Shown here: positions 47,460 through 58,945 of the stretch, one piece after another
How the letters are laid out: each line of letters begins with the position of its first letter
Position numbering within the stretch: the stretch's first letter is position 1
Source of the DNA: Rhizobium phaseoli
Lineage (GTDB): Bacteria; Pseudomonadota; Alphaproteobacteria; Rhizobiales; Rhizobiaceae
Reading direction: 5' to 3'
Assembly (NCBI RefSeq): GCF_010668805.1
Contig: NZ_WUFT01000007.1
Coordinates: forward strand, 248,001-312,000
Length of the DNA stretch: 64,000 nucleotides
Position numbers and translations under genes: made by a program
The notes under the pieces: generated by a model
The model's input: only the letters and a program-made list of their open reading frames with translations
The model's database searches: none
What the model was told of the DNA's origin: nothing

Positions 47460-49991
47460 TCAGGCGGCGCGGTAGACCGGTGCGGCACCTGCCTCGCCAT
47501 CGATCTTGAACTGCTGGATGAGGCGCCGCAGCGAACCCGCCTCGTCGGCCAGTTCGCGGCTGGCGGCTGTCGTCTCTTCCACCATGGCGGCGTTCTGCTG
47601 CGTCATCTGGTCCATCTGATTGACCGTGGCGTTGACGCTCTGCAGTGCATTGGACTGGTCGTGGCTGGCGCGAGCGATCATCTCGACATGCTGGCTGATC
47701 GTGACAATCTGAGCGCTGATCTTGGCAAGCACCGTGCCGGTCTCCTGCACGAATTGCGAGCCGGAGCTGACCTCGTTGGTCGACTTGTTGATCAGGCCCT
47801 TGATCTCCTGCGCCGCGGCGGCGGAGCGCTGGGCCAGTTCGCGGACTTCCATCGCGACGACTGCAAAGCCCTTGCCGGCTTCACCGGCGCGGGCCGCCTC
47901 GATGCCGGCATTGAGCGCCAGCAAGTTGGTCTGGAAGGCAATCTCGTCGATGACGCCGATGATCTGCTCGATCTGGCGCGAGGCCTCCTCGATGCGGCCC
48001 ATCGCGTCGATCGCGTTGCTGACGACGACGGCGGAATCGTCGGCGCTGCGCTTGGCCTGGCGAACGATCTGGTCGGCATCCTTGGCGCGTTCGGCCGACG
48101 AGCGGACCGTAACGGTGATCTCGTCGACGGCGGCGGCGGTCTCTTCCAGCGAGGCAGCCTGCTGTTCGGTGCGCTTGGAGAGATCCTCTGCCGACTGGGC
48201 CATCTGGTTGCCATTGCCCTGGATCAGTTCGACATTGTCGCGGATCTGGCTCATCGTCGCCTGCAGGCGCATCATCGAGCCGTTGAAATCCTGGCGCAGC
48301 TGTTCGAGACGACCGATGAAGGGTGTCTCGATCGTCGTCGAGATATCGCCCTGCGACATGCGTTCGAGGCCGGCAGCGAGCGCGTTGACGGCAAATTCGA
48401 TCTGGCGATCCATCTCGCGCTTGTCGGCGTCGTTGCGCTGGCGCTCATGTTCGGCAGCGGCGCGTTCCTCGTCGCTCTGCTCTTCGATGCGGATTTTCGA
48501 GATGGCGTTTTCCTTGAAGATGCCGAGCGCGCGGGCCATGTCGCCGATTTCATCGTGACGCTGCTCGCCGGAGATGCTGGTCTCCAGCGCGCCTTCGGCG
48601 ATGCGGCGCATGGCGGCGGTGATCTGGCTGATCGGGCGCTGCAGCGTCAGAACCAGGGCGATGCCGCCGAGGATCGACAGGAGGATGCCAAGACCGGTGG
48701 TGATGACGGAGATGCCGTTTGCCTGGGTGCGCTCGGTACCGGCCGTCTGCTTCTGCAGCTCGGCGAAATCGGTCAGCTTCGTCCAGATATGGTCGAGCTC
48801 CTGGCGGGCAGCGGCATAGGCGGTGACGCGCTCGCCGATCGTATCGACGATCTTCGAGCCGCCGCCGGAGATGGCGTCAAGTGCCGGCTGGATTGCGCCG
48901 GATATGCCTTCGGCAAAGCCCATACCCTTGGCGCTGGTGATCAGCACCTGCATGTCCTTGCCGAGCGTGCCGGCCTGCTGCTGCAGGCGCACGAGATTGT
49001 CCTTGCTCGAGTTGGCGAGGAAATCGGAAAGCACGATCTGCAGCGCATAGACGGAATTTTCGAGGCGCCTTGTATCCTGAAGGACGGAGTTGGTCTGGCC
49101 GATGCGGCCCTCGAGCTCGGCGAAACGCTGTGTCGCCTCACGCATCTTCTGCGTCGCGGTCAGCTGCGTATAGGTCGAGGTCTGGCGGAAGCGCGACACG
49201 AGACGGCCGAGTTCGGCGATGTTCTCGTCGGTCGGAGCGGGCATCGCCGCGATCGCCTTGATACTGTCGATGGTCGCGGCCAGGGCGTCAATGACGTTCT
49301 TCTGATTGGTCGGAACCGAGATGGCGATCAGCCGCTGGGATTTGACGATCGCAGGCATCTGTTCGTTGATGTAGGCGATCTTCTCCTGCGGCGTCTGCGG
49401 CTTGCTGTAGCCGCTGGCGACCGTGCCGAGGAAATCGCCGCCCTTCAGCAGGCGGTCGGCGGTGCGCAAGGTGATGGTGGCGGCACCCTCGTCGTTCTGA
49501 AGCGCCGTCTGCAATTCCTCGGCCTGGTAGGAAACCGTGAAGCGGGTGCTGATCAGGCTCTTCTGCGCCGCGTCGATCTGCTCATGCAGTGCCTGCTCCT
49601 GCTCATGCAGGCCCCAGAGCTTGCCCACCACGCCTGATATGTCCTTGGTGCGGCGCGACGCTTCGGCCAGGCTATCGCGGCCGGCGGCCTCTTCACCGAC
49701 CTGGTTCAACGTCGCATCGAGCACGCCCTGCTGGGTCGTCAGATCCGCAAGCAGCTTGTCGCGTGCCTGCTGGCTGGTGACGCGCAGGAAATCGTCCATC
49801 GAACCGTAGAGATCCTTGAAGCCGCTCAGCGACTGCAGCACGCTGTTGGATATTTCCATGCGGCCCTGAAGCAGCCCCGAAGCGTAAAGGCCCGTCAGGC
49901 CCACCGCCGAAATGGTGACGACGAAAGGCAGAACGAAGATCAGAACCTTCGTCTTGATCCTGAAGCGGGAAAGAATCTTGTCAATCAACAT
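47460..49991 (-). CDS. Methyl-accepting chemotaxis protein with a long helical sensor
   Basis: An 843-residue chemoreceptor. TM1 is about 16-38. A roughly 390-residue periplasmic region (about 39-430) is predicted helical, with repeated Gln/Ala/Leu-rich segments, suggesting a HBM- or four-helix-type sensor. TM2 is about 432-454, followed by HAMP. The signalling tip is [20 protein letters not shown]. No CheR pentapeptide at the C-terminus (APVYRAA). The sensor is about twice the usual length. It lies upstream of its paralogue on the same strand, separated by its own terminator. Confidence 0.92.
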   Translation of the reverse strand: MLIDKILSRFRIKTKVLIFVLPFVVTISAVGLTGLYASGLLQGRMEISNSVLQSLSGFKDLYGSMDDFLRVTSQQARDKLLADLTTQQGVLDATLNQVGEEAAGRDSLAEASRRTKDISGVVGKLWGLHEQEQALHEQIDAAQKSLISTRFTVSYQAEELQTALQNDEGAATITLRTADRLLKGGDFLGTVASGYSKPQTPQEKIAYINEQMPAIVKSQRLIAISVPTNQKNVIDALAATIDSIKAIAAMPAPTDENIAELGRLVSRFRQTSTYTQLTATQKMREATQRFAELEGRIGQTNSVLQDTRRLENSVYALQIVLSDFLANSSKDNLVRLQQQAGTLGKDMQVLITSAKGMGFAEGISGAIQPALDAISGGGSKIVDTIGERVTAYAAARQELDHIWTKLTDFAELQKQTAGTERTQANGISVITTGLGILLSILGGIALVLTLQRPISQITAAMRRIAEGALETSISGEQRHDEIGDMARALGIFKENAISKIRIEEQSDEERAAAEHERQRNDADKREMDRQIEFAVNALAAGLERMSQGDISTTIETPFIGRLEQLRQDFNGSMMRLQATMSQIRDNVELIQGNGNQMAQSAEDLSKRTEQQAASLEETAAAVDEITVTVRSSAERAKDADQIVRQAKRSADDSAVVVSNAIDAMGRIEEASRQIEQIIGVIDEIAFQTNLLALNAGIEAARAGEAGKGFAVVAMEVRELAQRSAAAAQEIKGLINKSTNEVSSGSQFVQETGTVLAKISAQIVTISQHVEMIARASHDQSNALQSVNATVNQMDQMTQQNAAMVEETTAASRELADEAGSLRRLIQQFKIDGEAGAAPVYRAA

Positions 49992-50303
49992 GGCGTTCCG
50001 GGCCTTTCATGCACCACTCCTCCCGCAGGCGGCCATTTGGCGCCAGCCGAGTACACATCGAGCTGTTCTTAGTTACATCGGGAACCCGGAAAGCCAGGCG
50101 GCAGTCATTGCCGGTTCATGTCCAAACAACTTGGAAATGCCCAAATAATCGCGGGCAATTGTGTCAGATTAGATATTAATTTTCGGATAAGCGGTTGCGG
50201 CGGATTAAGCCAAGACGGTGAAATAGTTGAAATTTTGTAAGCAACGAGGCTGCAGGCCGGCGACATTCGCGCCGCGACGTTCGTTACAGGCCTGAAGACA
50301 GGA
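49992..50303. other. Upstream region of the second MCP gene
   Basis: About 310 bp with no gene. It contains an AT-rich stretch at 50150-50245 where the promoter of the chemoreceptor gene is likely. No terminator or clear operator was seen. Confidence 0.4.
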
Positions 50304-50447
50304 TCAGAGGAAGTGCGAGGAGAGCAGCGCGAGGCTGGCGGCGGTGGCGCCGGCTGCCAGCATCAGATAACGCAGGGTGACCATCCGGGCGTTCGGCTTC
50401 GCCTGGGCAATTGCGATGGCGCGGGCGCGTCGTGTGTTTCTGGTCAT
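50304..50447 (-). CDS. Small membrane protein (47 aa)
   Basis: A 47-residue frame: ATG at 50447 with GAGG 8 nt upstream, TGA ending at 50304. The N-terminus is very basic (MTRNTRRARAIAIAQAKPNA). The C-terminal half is one hydrophobic segment (YLMLAAGATAASLALL, then SSHFL). This is the layout of a single-pass small membrane protein, N-in by the positive-inside rule. No family recognised. Codon use matches the neighbourhood. Confidence 0.6.
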   Translation of the reverse strand: MTRNTRRARAIAIAQAKPNARMVTLRYLMLAAGATAASLALLSSHFL

Positions 50448-50591
50448 GCTGGAAACCTCACTTCTGTCTGACACAACAATCCAACAAAACGGCTTGCTGG
50501 TAAAGCTTATTTAGGAAGAGCTTTGCAGATCGCCAATTGAGACAGGATGGCGCACCTCTCTTAAGAAGTCTTGAATCGGTATTACCTGCAT

Positions 50592-51812
50592 TTATGCATA
50601 TTCGCCGGCGGCAAATCCGGAGGCCCAGGCCCATTGGAAATTATAGCCGCCGAGCCAGCCGGTGACGTCGACGCATTCGCCGATGAAGTAAAGCCCGGGT
50701 ACGGCCTTGGCCTCCATGCTGCGGGAATCGAGCGCTGCCGTATCGATACCGCCGAGCGTCACTTCGGCGGTGCGGTAACCTTCCGAGCCGGACGGCTTGA
50801 CCGCAAAGTTCTGGGCTCCAGCGGCAAGGCGCAGCAGCGCCTTGTCGGGCAGGTCGGCCATATTGCCGGAGATTTTCTCACGCTCGACGAGATATTGGGC
50901 CAGCCGTTTCGGCAGTATGTCCCCAAGCGCCGTCTGCGGCGACTGGCGGCCATTGCGCTGCTTTGCCGTCTTCAGATGTGCTGCAATGTCGATATCCGGT
51001 TCGATCGAAACGACGATCTCGTCGCCTTCGCGCCAGTAGGAGGAGATCTGCAGGATGGCGGGGCCGCTGAGACCCCGATGGGTGAACAGCAGCGCTTCGC
51101 GGAAGGCGGTCCTGCCATGGCGGATTTCGGCCGGGGCGGAAATGCCGGCGAGCGGGGTAATGGCCTCGAGCAGGCCAGGATCGAGCGTCAGCGGCACGAG
51201 GCCGGGGCGGGTTTCAAGCACGGGAAGACCGAATTGCTCGGCGAGACGATAGGCAAAGCCGGTGGCGCCCATCTTCGGGATCGACTTGCCGCCGGTGGCG
51301 ACGATCAGCGTCGATGCTTCAAAGCTATCGTCACCGGTCTTGACCCGAAAACCCGCCTCCACCTTTTCGACGCCTGATATCTCGGTGCCGAGATGCAACT
51401 GCACGCCGGCGCTGCGCATCTCGGCGAGCAGCATGCGAATGACGTCTTTGGCGCTATCGTCGCAGAAAAGCTGACCCAGCGTCTTTTCGTGCCAGGCAAT
51501 GCCGTGCCGGTCGACCATGGCGATGAAATCGGCGGGCGTGAAACGGGCGAGCGCCGACTTGCAGAAATGCGGGTTGGCGGAGAGGAAATTCTTCGGTCCG
51601 GCATGGATATTGGTGAAATTGCAGCGGCCGCCGCCCGATATGCGGATTTTCTCGCCGGGCGCCCTTGCATGGTCGAGGATCGCGACCGAGCGGCCGCGCT
51701 TTCCGGCCCGAATGGCCGCCATCATGCCCGCCGCCCCGGCGCCGATGACGATGACGTCGCTTTTGCGCTGCAAACCCGTTTCCCCGATCAAGACAGCGTC
51801 TTCTTTTTCCAT
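50592..51812 (-). CDS. HI0933/YhiN-family flavoprotein (NAD(P)/FAD-dependent oxidoreductase)
   Basis: A 406-residue flavoprotein. The FAD motif VIVIGAGAAGMMAAIRAGKRG is shortened here to GAGAAGMMAAIRAG. The hallmark GGGRCNFTN follows, and the C-terminal YFIGECVDVTGWLGGYNFQW, then ASGFAAGEY, closes the flavin site. The family (BaiN/YhiN/HI0933) reduces unsaturated or aromatic substrates, with the exact role usually unknown. The start is uncertain: ATG 51812 has no clear Shine-Dalgarno, while a TTG at the LQRKSDVIV position follows GGGGAA. Divergent from the glutamine-synthetase-like gene. Confidence 0.85.
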   Translation of the reverse strand: MEKEDAVLIGETGLQRKSDVIVIGAGAAGMMAAIRAGKRGRSVAILDHARAPGEKIRISGGGRCNFTNIHAGPKNFLSANPHFCKSALARFTPADFIAMVDRHGIAWHEKTLGQLFCDDSAKDVIRMLLAEMRSAGVQLHLGTEISGVEKVEAGFRVKTGDDSFEASTLIVATGGKSIPKMGATGFAYRLAEQFGLPVLETRPGLVPLTLDPGLLEAITPLAGISAPAEIRHGRTAFREALLFTHRGLSGPAILQISSYWREGDEIVVSIEPDIDIAAHLKTAKQRNGRQSPQTALGDILPKRLAQYLVEREKISGNMADLPDKALLRLAAGAQNFAVKPSGSEGYRTAEVTLGGIDTAALDSRSMEAKAVPGLYFIGECVDVTGWLGGYNFQWAWASGFAAGEYA

Positions 51813-51899
51813 CAAAGGGCGAAAGTCAACGTTCTCAACCTCTCGCCAATTGGCAAAGTCCGGTTATGATGGCGCCACGATCAACCAGACCGGTGTGTC

Positions 51900-53336
51900 A
51901 TGTCCCCAAAAAAGACGACGCTGAAGCCTGCCAAAAACGTACCCGCCTCGAAGAAAACTCCCCCGGACCCCGGGTCTCTGCGCGGTGTTGCGAACTGGAA
52001 GGAGGCAGCACGATGGCTGAGGGACAGGGGCATCGAAGACATCGAATGCATCACGCCGGACCTTGCCGGCGTTCCGCGCGGCAAGATGATGCCGAGCTCG
52101 AAATTCACCTCGAATACCTCGCTGGCGCTGCCTTCGGCGATCTACCGGCACACGATTTCGGGCGAGTATCCGGAGGAGACGGAGAGCTTCCGCTATGAGC
52201 CGCGCGACAGCGACCTGAAGCTGATGCCGGATCTTTCGACGCTTTCGGTCGTGCCCTGGGAGACCGACCCGACGGCGCAGGTGATCTGCGATATCGTCGA
52301 TTCCGACGGCGGCGAAGTGCCCTATACGCCGCGCAACGTGCTGAAACGGATCCTGAGCCTCTATCACGACCGCGGCTGGAAGCCGATCGTGGCGCCGGAG
52401 ATCGAATTCTACCTGGTCGCCAAGAATGACGACCCCGACTATCCGCTGCACCCGCCGAAGGGCCGGTCCGGCCGCTCGATCCTCGGCGGCCAGGGCTATT
52501 CAATCGCCGGGATCAACGAATTCGACGAACTGATCGACGATATCTACCATTTCTCCGAGAAGCAGGGCCTCGAGATCGATACGCTGATCCACGAAGAGGG
52601 ACCGGCGCAGCTCGAGATCAACCTGCGCCACGGCAATCCGATCGAGCTTGCCGACCAGGTGTTCCTGTTCAAGCGGACGATCCGCGAGGCGGCGCTGAAG
52701 CACGACATCTATGCGACCTTCATGGCCAAGCCGATGCAGGCCCAGCCGGGTTCTGCGATGCATATCCATCAATCGGTGGTCAATATCGAGACGGGTAAAA
52801 ACGTCTTCTCCAACGCGGACGGATCGGCTTCGAAGGAGTTCTTCCATTTCATCGGCGGCATGCAGAAATTCGTGCCGAGCGCGATGGCGATGCTGGCGCC
52901 CTATGTGAACTCCTACCGGCGCCTGCAGCCTGACATGTCCTGCCCGGTCAACAATGCCTGGGGTTACGACAACCGGACGACGGCCTTCCGTGTTCCGGTT
53001 TCCGATCCGCAGGCGCGGCGCGTCGAAAACCGGCTGCCGAGCTCGGACGCCAATCCCTACCTGGCGCTTGCCGCCTCGCTCGCCTCCGGCCTGCTCGGCA
53101 TCATGAAGCAGATCGAGCCGACGGCGCCGACGGAGGATTCGGCAAATGAAGGCTCGATCGACCTGCCGCGCGGCCTGCTGGAAGCCGTGGCGCTGCTCGA
53201 GGACGAGCCCGCCTTCGAAGAGATTTTCGGCAAGCAGTTCATCGGCCTCTATGCCGGCGTCAAGCGCGGCGAGTTCGAGACCTTCATGCAGGTGATCAGC
53301 CCCTGGGAGCGGGAATTCCTTCTGCTCAACGTGTGA
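51900..53336 (+). CDS. Glutamine-synthetase-like gamma-glutamylpolyamine synthetase (PuuA-like)
   Basis: A 478-residue GS-family enzyme with a basic low-complexity N-terminus (about 1-25). Metal and substrate positions are visible: PEIEFYLV, EGPAQLEINL, GSAMHIHQS and NRLPSSDANPYLALAA. It lacks the adenylylation-site context of GlnA. Followed 9 bp later by a PuuB-like oxidase, it most likely couples glutamate to putrescine (or another amine) using ATP. The pot importer nearby supports putrescine. Other GlnIII or ethanolamine/aniline-type ligases of the same fold remain possible. Confidence 0.85.
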   Translation: MSPKKTTLKPAKNVPASKKTPPDPGSLRGVANWKEAARWLRDRGIEDIECITPDLAGVPRGKMMPSSKFTSNTSLALPSAIYRHTISGEYPEETESFRYEPRDSDLKLMPDLSTLSVVPWETDPTAQVICDIVDSDGGEVPYTPRNVLKRILSLYHDRGWKPIVAPEIEFYLVAKNDDPDYPLHPPKGRSGRSILGGQGYSIAGINEFDELIDDIYHFSEKQGLEIDTLIHEEGPAQLEINLRHGNPIELADQVFLFKRTIREAALKHDIYATFMAKPMQAQPGSAMHIHQSVVNIETGKNVFSNADGSASKEFFHFIGGMQKFVPSAMAMLAPYVNSYRRLQPDMSCPVNNAWGYDNRTTAFRVPVSDPQARRVENRLPSSDANPYLALAASLASGLLGIMKQIEPTAPTEDSANEGSIDLPRGLLEAVALLEDEPAFEEIFGKQFIGLYAGVKRGEFETFMQVISPWEREFLLLNV

Positions 53337-53345
53337 GGGAGCGTC

Positions 53346-54644
53346 ATGGCATCGCAGGAGATGTGGCAGAGCCCGATCTCGCCGGGACTATCCTGGTATC
53401 AGGCAACCATCGGGGAGCGGCCGACCTATGCCGCCCTCGACGGCTCGAGAACAGCAGACGTCGCCATCATCGGCGGCGGCTATACCGGCCTGCAGGCCGC
53501 CTATAATCTTGCCAAGGCAGGCGTTTCGGTGGTGCTGATCGAGGCCTGCCGCTTCGGTGACGGGGCGTCCGGGCGCAATGGCGGCCAACTCGGCACCGGC
53601 CAGCGATGGTGGCCGGAAGAACTCGAGGCGACGATCGGCCACGAACGCTCGAAGGCGCTGTTCGATCTTGCCGAGGCGGCCAAGCGCCATCTGATCGATT
53701 TCGCCCGCGAGCACCAGATCGAGATCGACTATGTGCCCGGCCAGCTCAACGTCGCGCACAAGGCGAGCTACAAACGCGCCTATTACGAAAATGCCGAGAT
53801 CGCCGCGTTGCGCTACAACTATCCGCACATCAGCTTCATGGACGAGAAGGAAACGCAGGAGCGGCTCGGTTCGAAGCGTTTTCATTGCGGCGTGCGCGAT
53901 GTCGGCACCGGCCACATCCATCCGCTGAAGCTGCTGGTGGGGCTGGCCAGGGTCGCCGCCAATGCCGGCGCTGCGATCTTCGAGATGACCGCGGCAAAGG
54001 CGATCCGCCAAGGCGGCGGCAAGGTGACGATCGAAACCGAAAGGGGAACGATCACGGCCGGCCGGGCGCTGATTGCCTGCGATGGCCATATCGACGGCCT
54101 CGAACCGGTGACCGCAAGACATGTGATGCCGATCCGCTCTTTCATCGGCGCCACAGCGCCGCTCGACCGGCATCCCGATGTGTTGCCGGGCAACGAGGCC
54201 GTGGCCGATTCGCGCTTCGTCGTGCGCTACTTCCGCAAATTCGGCGACGGTCGGCTACTGTTTGGCGGGCGCGAGGCCTATACGTCGGACAATCCGCGAG
54301 ACATTTCCGAGCACATTCGCCGGCAGATCGCCGAGATCTATCCGGATCTGAAGAATATCGAGATTACCCACGCCTGGGGCGGCAGCGTCGGCATCACCAT
54401 GCCGCGCCAGCCTTTCGTGCGCGAGGTCATGCCCGGCGTCATCTCGATCGGCGGTTATTCCGGCCATGGCGTCATGCTGTCAAACTATTGTGGCAAGCTC
54501 TATGCGGAAACGGTGCTTGGAAAATCCGGCGATCTCGACCTCTTCAAATCGCTCGATATTCCAGCCTTTCCCGGCGGAGCCAGCATGCGGACGCCGTTGC
54601 TTTTCCTCGCCTTGTCGTGGTTTGCGCTTCGCGACAAATTTTAG
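53346..54644 (+). CDS. FAD-dependent gamma-glutamylputrescine oxidase-like protein (PuuB-like)
   Basis: A 432-residue DAO-family oxidase. Residues about 37-60 contain VAIIGGGYTGLQAAYNLAK (FAD-binding). FGDGASGRNGGQLGTGQRWW is the PuuB-type flavin-contact segment. The C-terminal HAWGGSVGITMPRQPF and GGYSGHGVMLSNYCGKL are also family hallmarks. It should oxidise the gamma-glutamyl amine made by the preceding ligase to the aldehyde with H2O2 release. PuuC and PuuD homologues are not in the window. GAGGGAG precedes the start. Confidence 0.88.
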   Translation: MASQEMWQSPISPGLSWYQATIGERPTYAALDGSRTADVAIIGGGYTGLQAAYNLAKAGVSVVLIEACRFGDGASGRNGGQLGTGQRWWPEELEATIGHERSKALFDLAEAAKRHLIDFAREHQIEIDYVPGQLNVAHKASYKRAYYENAEIAALRYNYPHISFMDEKETQERLGSKRFHCGVRDVGTGHIHPLKLLVGLARVAANAGAAIFEMTAAKAIRQGGGKVTIETERGTITAGRALIACDGHIDGLEPVTARHVMPIRSFIGATAPLDRHPDVLPGNEAVADSRFVVRYFRKFGDGRLLFGGREAYTSDNPRDISEHIRRQIAEIYPDLKNIEITHAWGGSVGITMPRQPFVREVMPGVISIGGYSGHGVMLSNYCGKLYAETVLGKSGDLDLFKSLDIPAFPGGASMRTPLLFLALSWFALRDKF

Positions 54645-54778
54645 TCCGATTGCGGATTTCCTCTTCCGGAAATTCGCTCTAAAACCGGTGCCTGAGAGAT
54701 TCATTGCACCGCACACTGGCTTTTTTAAATCGATTAGATTAAAAGAGCCGCCAACCAGCCTGATTGAGAGATAAGCTC

Positions 54779-56254
54779 ATGAGCAGCCAGATCATTCCCG
54801 TTGAGCCTTTTGATTATGTCGTCTTCGGCGGCAGCGGCGACCTTGCCGAACGCAAGCTTCTGCCCGCGCTGTATCATCGCCAGATCGAAGGCCAGTTTAC
54901 GGAACCGACCCGTGTGATCGGCGCCTCGCGCAGCCCGTTGACGCACGAGGAATACCGCAAATTCGCCAAGGACGCGCTGAACGAGCACCTGAAGAAGGGC
55001 GAATACGACGAAGCGGAGGTGGAGAAATTCTGTGCCCGCCTCTACTACGTCTCGGTCGACGCCCGCACGGATACCGGCTGGGATCAGCTGAAGAAGCTGC
55101 TCGACGAGGGCAAGGATCGGGTGCGCGCCTTTTACCTCGCGGTCGCGCCGGGCATCTTCGGCGACATTTCGCAGAAGATCCACGACCACAAGCTGATCAC
55201 CAAGTCGACCCGCATCGTCGTCGAGAAGCCGATCGGCCGCGACCTCGCCTCGGCGCTGCAGCTCAACGACACGATCGGCCGTGCCTTCAAGGAAGAGCAG
55301 ATCTTCCGCATCGACCACTATCTCGGCAAGGAGACGGTGCAGAACCTGATGGCGCTGCGCTTCGCCAACGCGCTCTATGAGCCGCTGTGGAACGCCAACT
55401 ATATCGATCACGTGCAGATCACCGTGGCTGAAGCAGTCGGCCTCGAGGGCCGCGCCGGCTATTACGATACGGCAGGCGCATTGCGTGACATGGTGCAGAA
55501 CCATATCCTGCAACTGCTCTGCCTGACGGCGATGGAAGTGCCATCGTCGATGGATTCGGAAGCCGTTCGCGACGAGAAGCTGAAGGTGCTGCGCGCGCTG
55601 AAGCCGCTCAATGCCTCCAATGTCGAGCAGGCGACCGTCCGCGGCCAGTATCGCGCCGGCGCATCGGGCAGCGGCCCGGTCAAGGGCTATCTCGAAGAGC
55701 TCGAAGGCGGCGTCTCGAATACCGAGACCTTCGTCGCCATCAAGGCGGAGATCAACAATTGGCGCTGGGCCGGCGTTCCCTTCTACATCAGAACCGGCAA
55801 GCGCCTGACCGGACGCATGTCCGAGATCGTCATCACCTTCAAGCCGATCCCGCATGCGATCTTCGACCAGGCGGCCGGGCGCATCGTCGCCAACCAGCTG
55901 ATCATCCGGCTGCAGCCGGATGAAGGCGTCAAGCAGTCGCTGATGATCAAGGATCCGGGCCCAGGCGGCATGCGCCTGCGCAACGTCTCACTCGACATGA
56001 GCTTCGCCCAGGCCTTCAACGTCCGCAATCCGGACGCCTACGAGCGTCTGCTGATGGACGTGATCCGCTCCAACCAGACCCTGTTCATGCGTCGCGACGA
56101 AGTCGAAGCCGCATGGAAATGGGTGGATCCGATCCTCAAGGGTTGGGAAACGACCGGCCAGCAGGTGCAGGGCTATACGGCCGGCACCTGGGGCCCGAGC
56201 CAGGCCATCGCGCTGATCGAGCGCGACGGCCGCACTTGGCATGACGATATCTAG
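54779..56254 (+). CDS. zwf: Glucose-6-phosphate dehydrogenase
   Basis: A 491-residue enzyme oxidising glucose-6-phosphate to 6-phosphogluconolactone with NAD(P)+. The GGSGDLAERKLLPALY Rossmann motif and the active-site signature RIDHYLGKETVQNL are intact. The ATG at 54779 follows GAGAGA; a TTG at 54764 is in frame but unlikely. First gene of zwf-pgl-edd. In rhizobia this is the main entry into the Entner-Doudoroff pathway, since phosphofructokinase is usually lacking. Confidence 0.97.
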   Translation: MSSQIIPVEPFDYVVFGGSGDLAERKLLPALYHRQIEGQFTEPTRVIGASRSPLTHEEYRKFAKDALNEHLKKGEYDEAEVEKFCARLYYVSVDARTDTGWDQLKKLLDEGKDRVRAFYLAVAPGIFGDISQKIHDHKLITKSTRIVVEKPIGRDLASALQLNDTIGRAFKEEQIFRIDHYLGKETVQNLMALRFANALYEPLWNANYIDHVQITVAEAVGLEGRAGYYDTAGALRDMVQNHILQLLCLTAMEVPSSMDSEAVRDEKLKVLRALKPLNASNVEQATVRGQYRAGASGSGPVKGYLEELEGGVSNTETFVAIKAEINNWRWAGVPFYIRTGKRLTGRMSEIVITFKPIPHAIFDQAAGRIVANQLIIRLQPDEGVKQSLMIKDPGPGGMRLRNVSLDMSFAQAFNVRNPDAYERLLMDVIRSNQTLFMRRDEVEAAWKWVDPILKGWETTGQQVQGYTAGTWGPSQAIALIERDGRTWHDDI

Positions 56255-56264
56255 GACGAAACCG

Positions 56265-56963
56265 ATGGCATCGACCCTGCATTCCTTCGCCAGCCCTTCA
56301 GATCTCGCCGGCAGCCTCGCCGACAAGGTCGCCGATATGCTTTCGGCGGCGATTGCCGCGCGTGGAACGGCGTCCATCGCCGTTTCCGGCGGCTCGACCC
56401 CGAAGCTGTTCTTCCAGGCACTGTCGACGCGCGACATCGCCTGGGACAAGGTGACGATCACCCTTGTCGACGAGCGTTTCGTGCCGGCCGACAATGCGCG
56501 CTCGAACCATCTGCTGGTCGATGCCAATCTCCTACAGAACAAAGCCAAGGCGGCGCGCTTCGTGCCGCTCTATCAGGACACGGCCTCGGCGGAGGAGGCC
56601 GCAAAGCTTGCGACCGAGAAGACCAGGGCGATCAGTTCGCCCTTCGACATCGTCATCCTCGGCATGGGCGGCGACGGCCACACCGCCTCGTTCTTTCCCG
56701 GCGGCAGCAATCTCGCCAAGGCGCTCGATGCATCGACGCCGCGCGGCATCATCACCATGGAAGCGGAAGGGGCCGGTGAACCGCGCCTGACCTTCACCTT
56801 CTCCGGTCTTCAGGATGCCGCACTCCTGGTTCTCCATATTGAGGGCGAAGGCAAAAAAGACGTTCTCGCCAAGGCGGAAGGCAAGGGTGAAGAGGCAGAC
56901 ATGCCGATCCGCGCCGTTCTGCGCCGGGCCACTTCCCCGGTCGAGATCTACTGGGCTCCCTGA
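56265..56963 (+). CDS. pgl: 6-phosphogluconolactonase
   Basis: A 232-residue cytosolic enzyme hydrolysing 6-phosphogluconolactone to 6-phosphogluconate. [17 protein letters not shown], then [16 protein letters not shown] and [14 protein letters not shown] are the family signatures. The ATG at 56265 lies 10 bp after the zwf stop with AGGA upstream. Second gene of the operon. Confidence 0.96.
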   Translation: MASTLHSFASPSDLAGSLADKVADMLSAAIAARGTASIAVSGGSTPKLFFQALSTRDIAWDKVTITLVDERFVPADNARSNHLLVDANLLQNKAKAARFVPLYQDTASAEEAAKLATEKTRAISSPFDIVILGMGGDGHTASFFPGGSNLAKALDASTPRGIITMEAEGAGEPRLTFTFSGLQDAALLVLHIEGEGKKDVLAKAEGKGEEADMPIRAVLRRATSPVEIYWAP

Positions 56964-57039
56964 TCGGCCGTCAATCCCGATCGAGTATCAGGCCAGAGCC
57001 GCCGAAAGATTAAGACAACGAACAAGGCAGGGATCTTCC

Positions 57040-58863
<1,824 letters not shown>

Positions 58864-58884
58864 GCATGATTGCTGCAGACAAAC

Positions 58885-58921
58885 AAAACCCGCGGGGTGC
58901 GCGAAGCACCCCGCGGGTTTT
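58885..58921. terminator. Bidirectional terminator between edd and the PilZ-like gene
   Basis: The 16-bp arms AAAACCCGCGGGGTGC (58885-58900) and GCACCCCGCGGGTTTT (58906-58921) surround GCGAA. A-tracts on the left and T-tracts on the right let it work for both convergent genes. Confidence 0.93.
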
Positions 58922-58945
58922 CCGAATCAGTGCAGTGATATCCGG

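Noticed and set aside
47661..49637. A 658-codon plus-strand open frame inside the second MCP gene
   Set aside because: It is the mirror of chemoreceptor coding sequence with high GC. Its product has no recognisable motif and is low complexity.
54684..54711. CGGTGC/GCACCG stem with CTGAGAG, resembling the tail of a glycine riboswitch on the opposite strand
   Set aside because: The conserved core (GGAGAGA and GCCGAAGGAGCAA-type segments) is absent in the flanking sequence and the downstream genes are not glycine genes.
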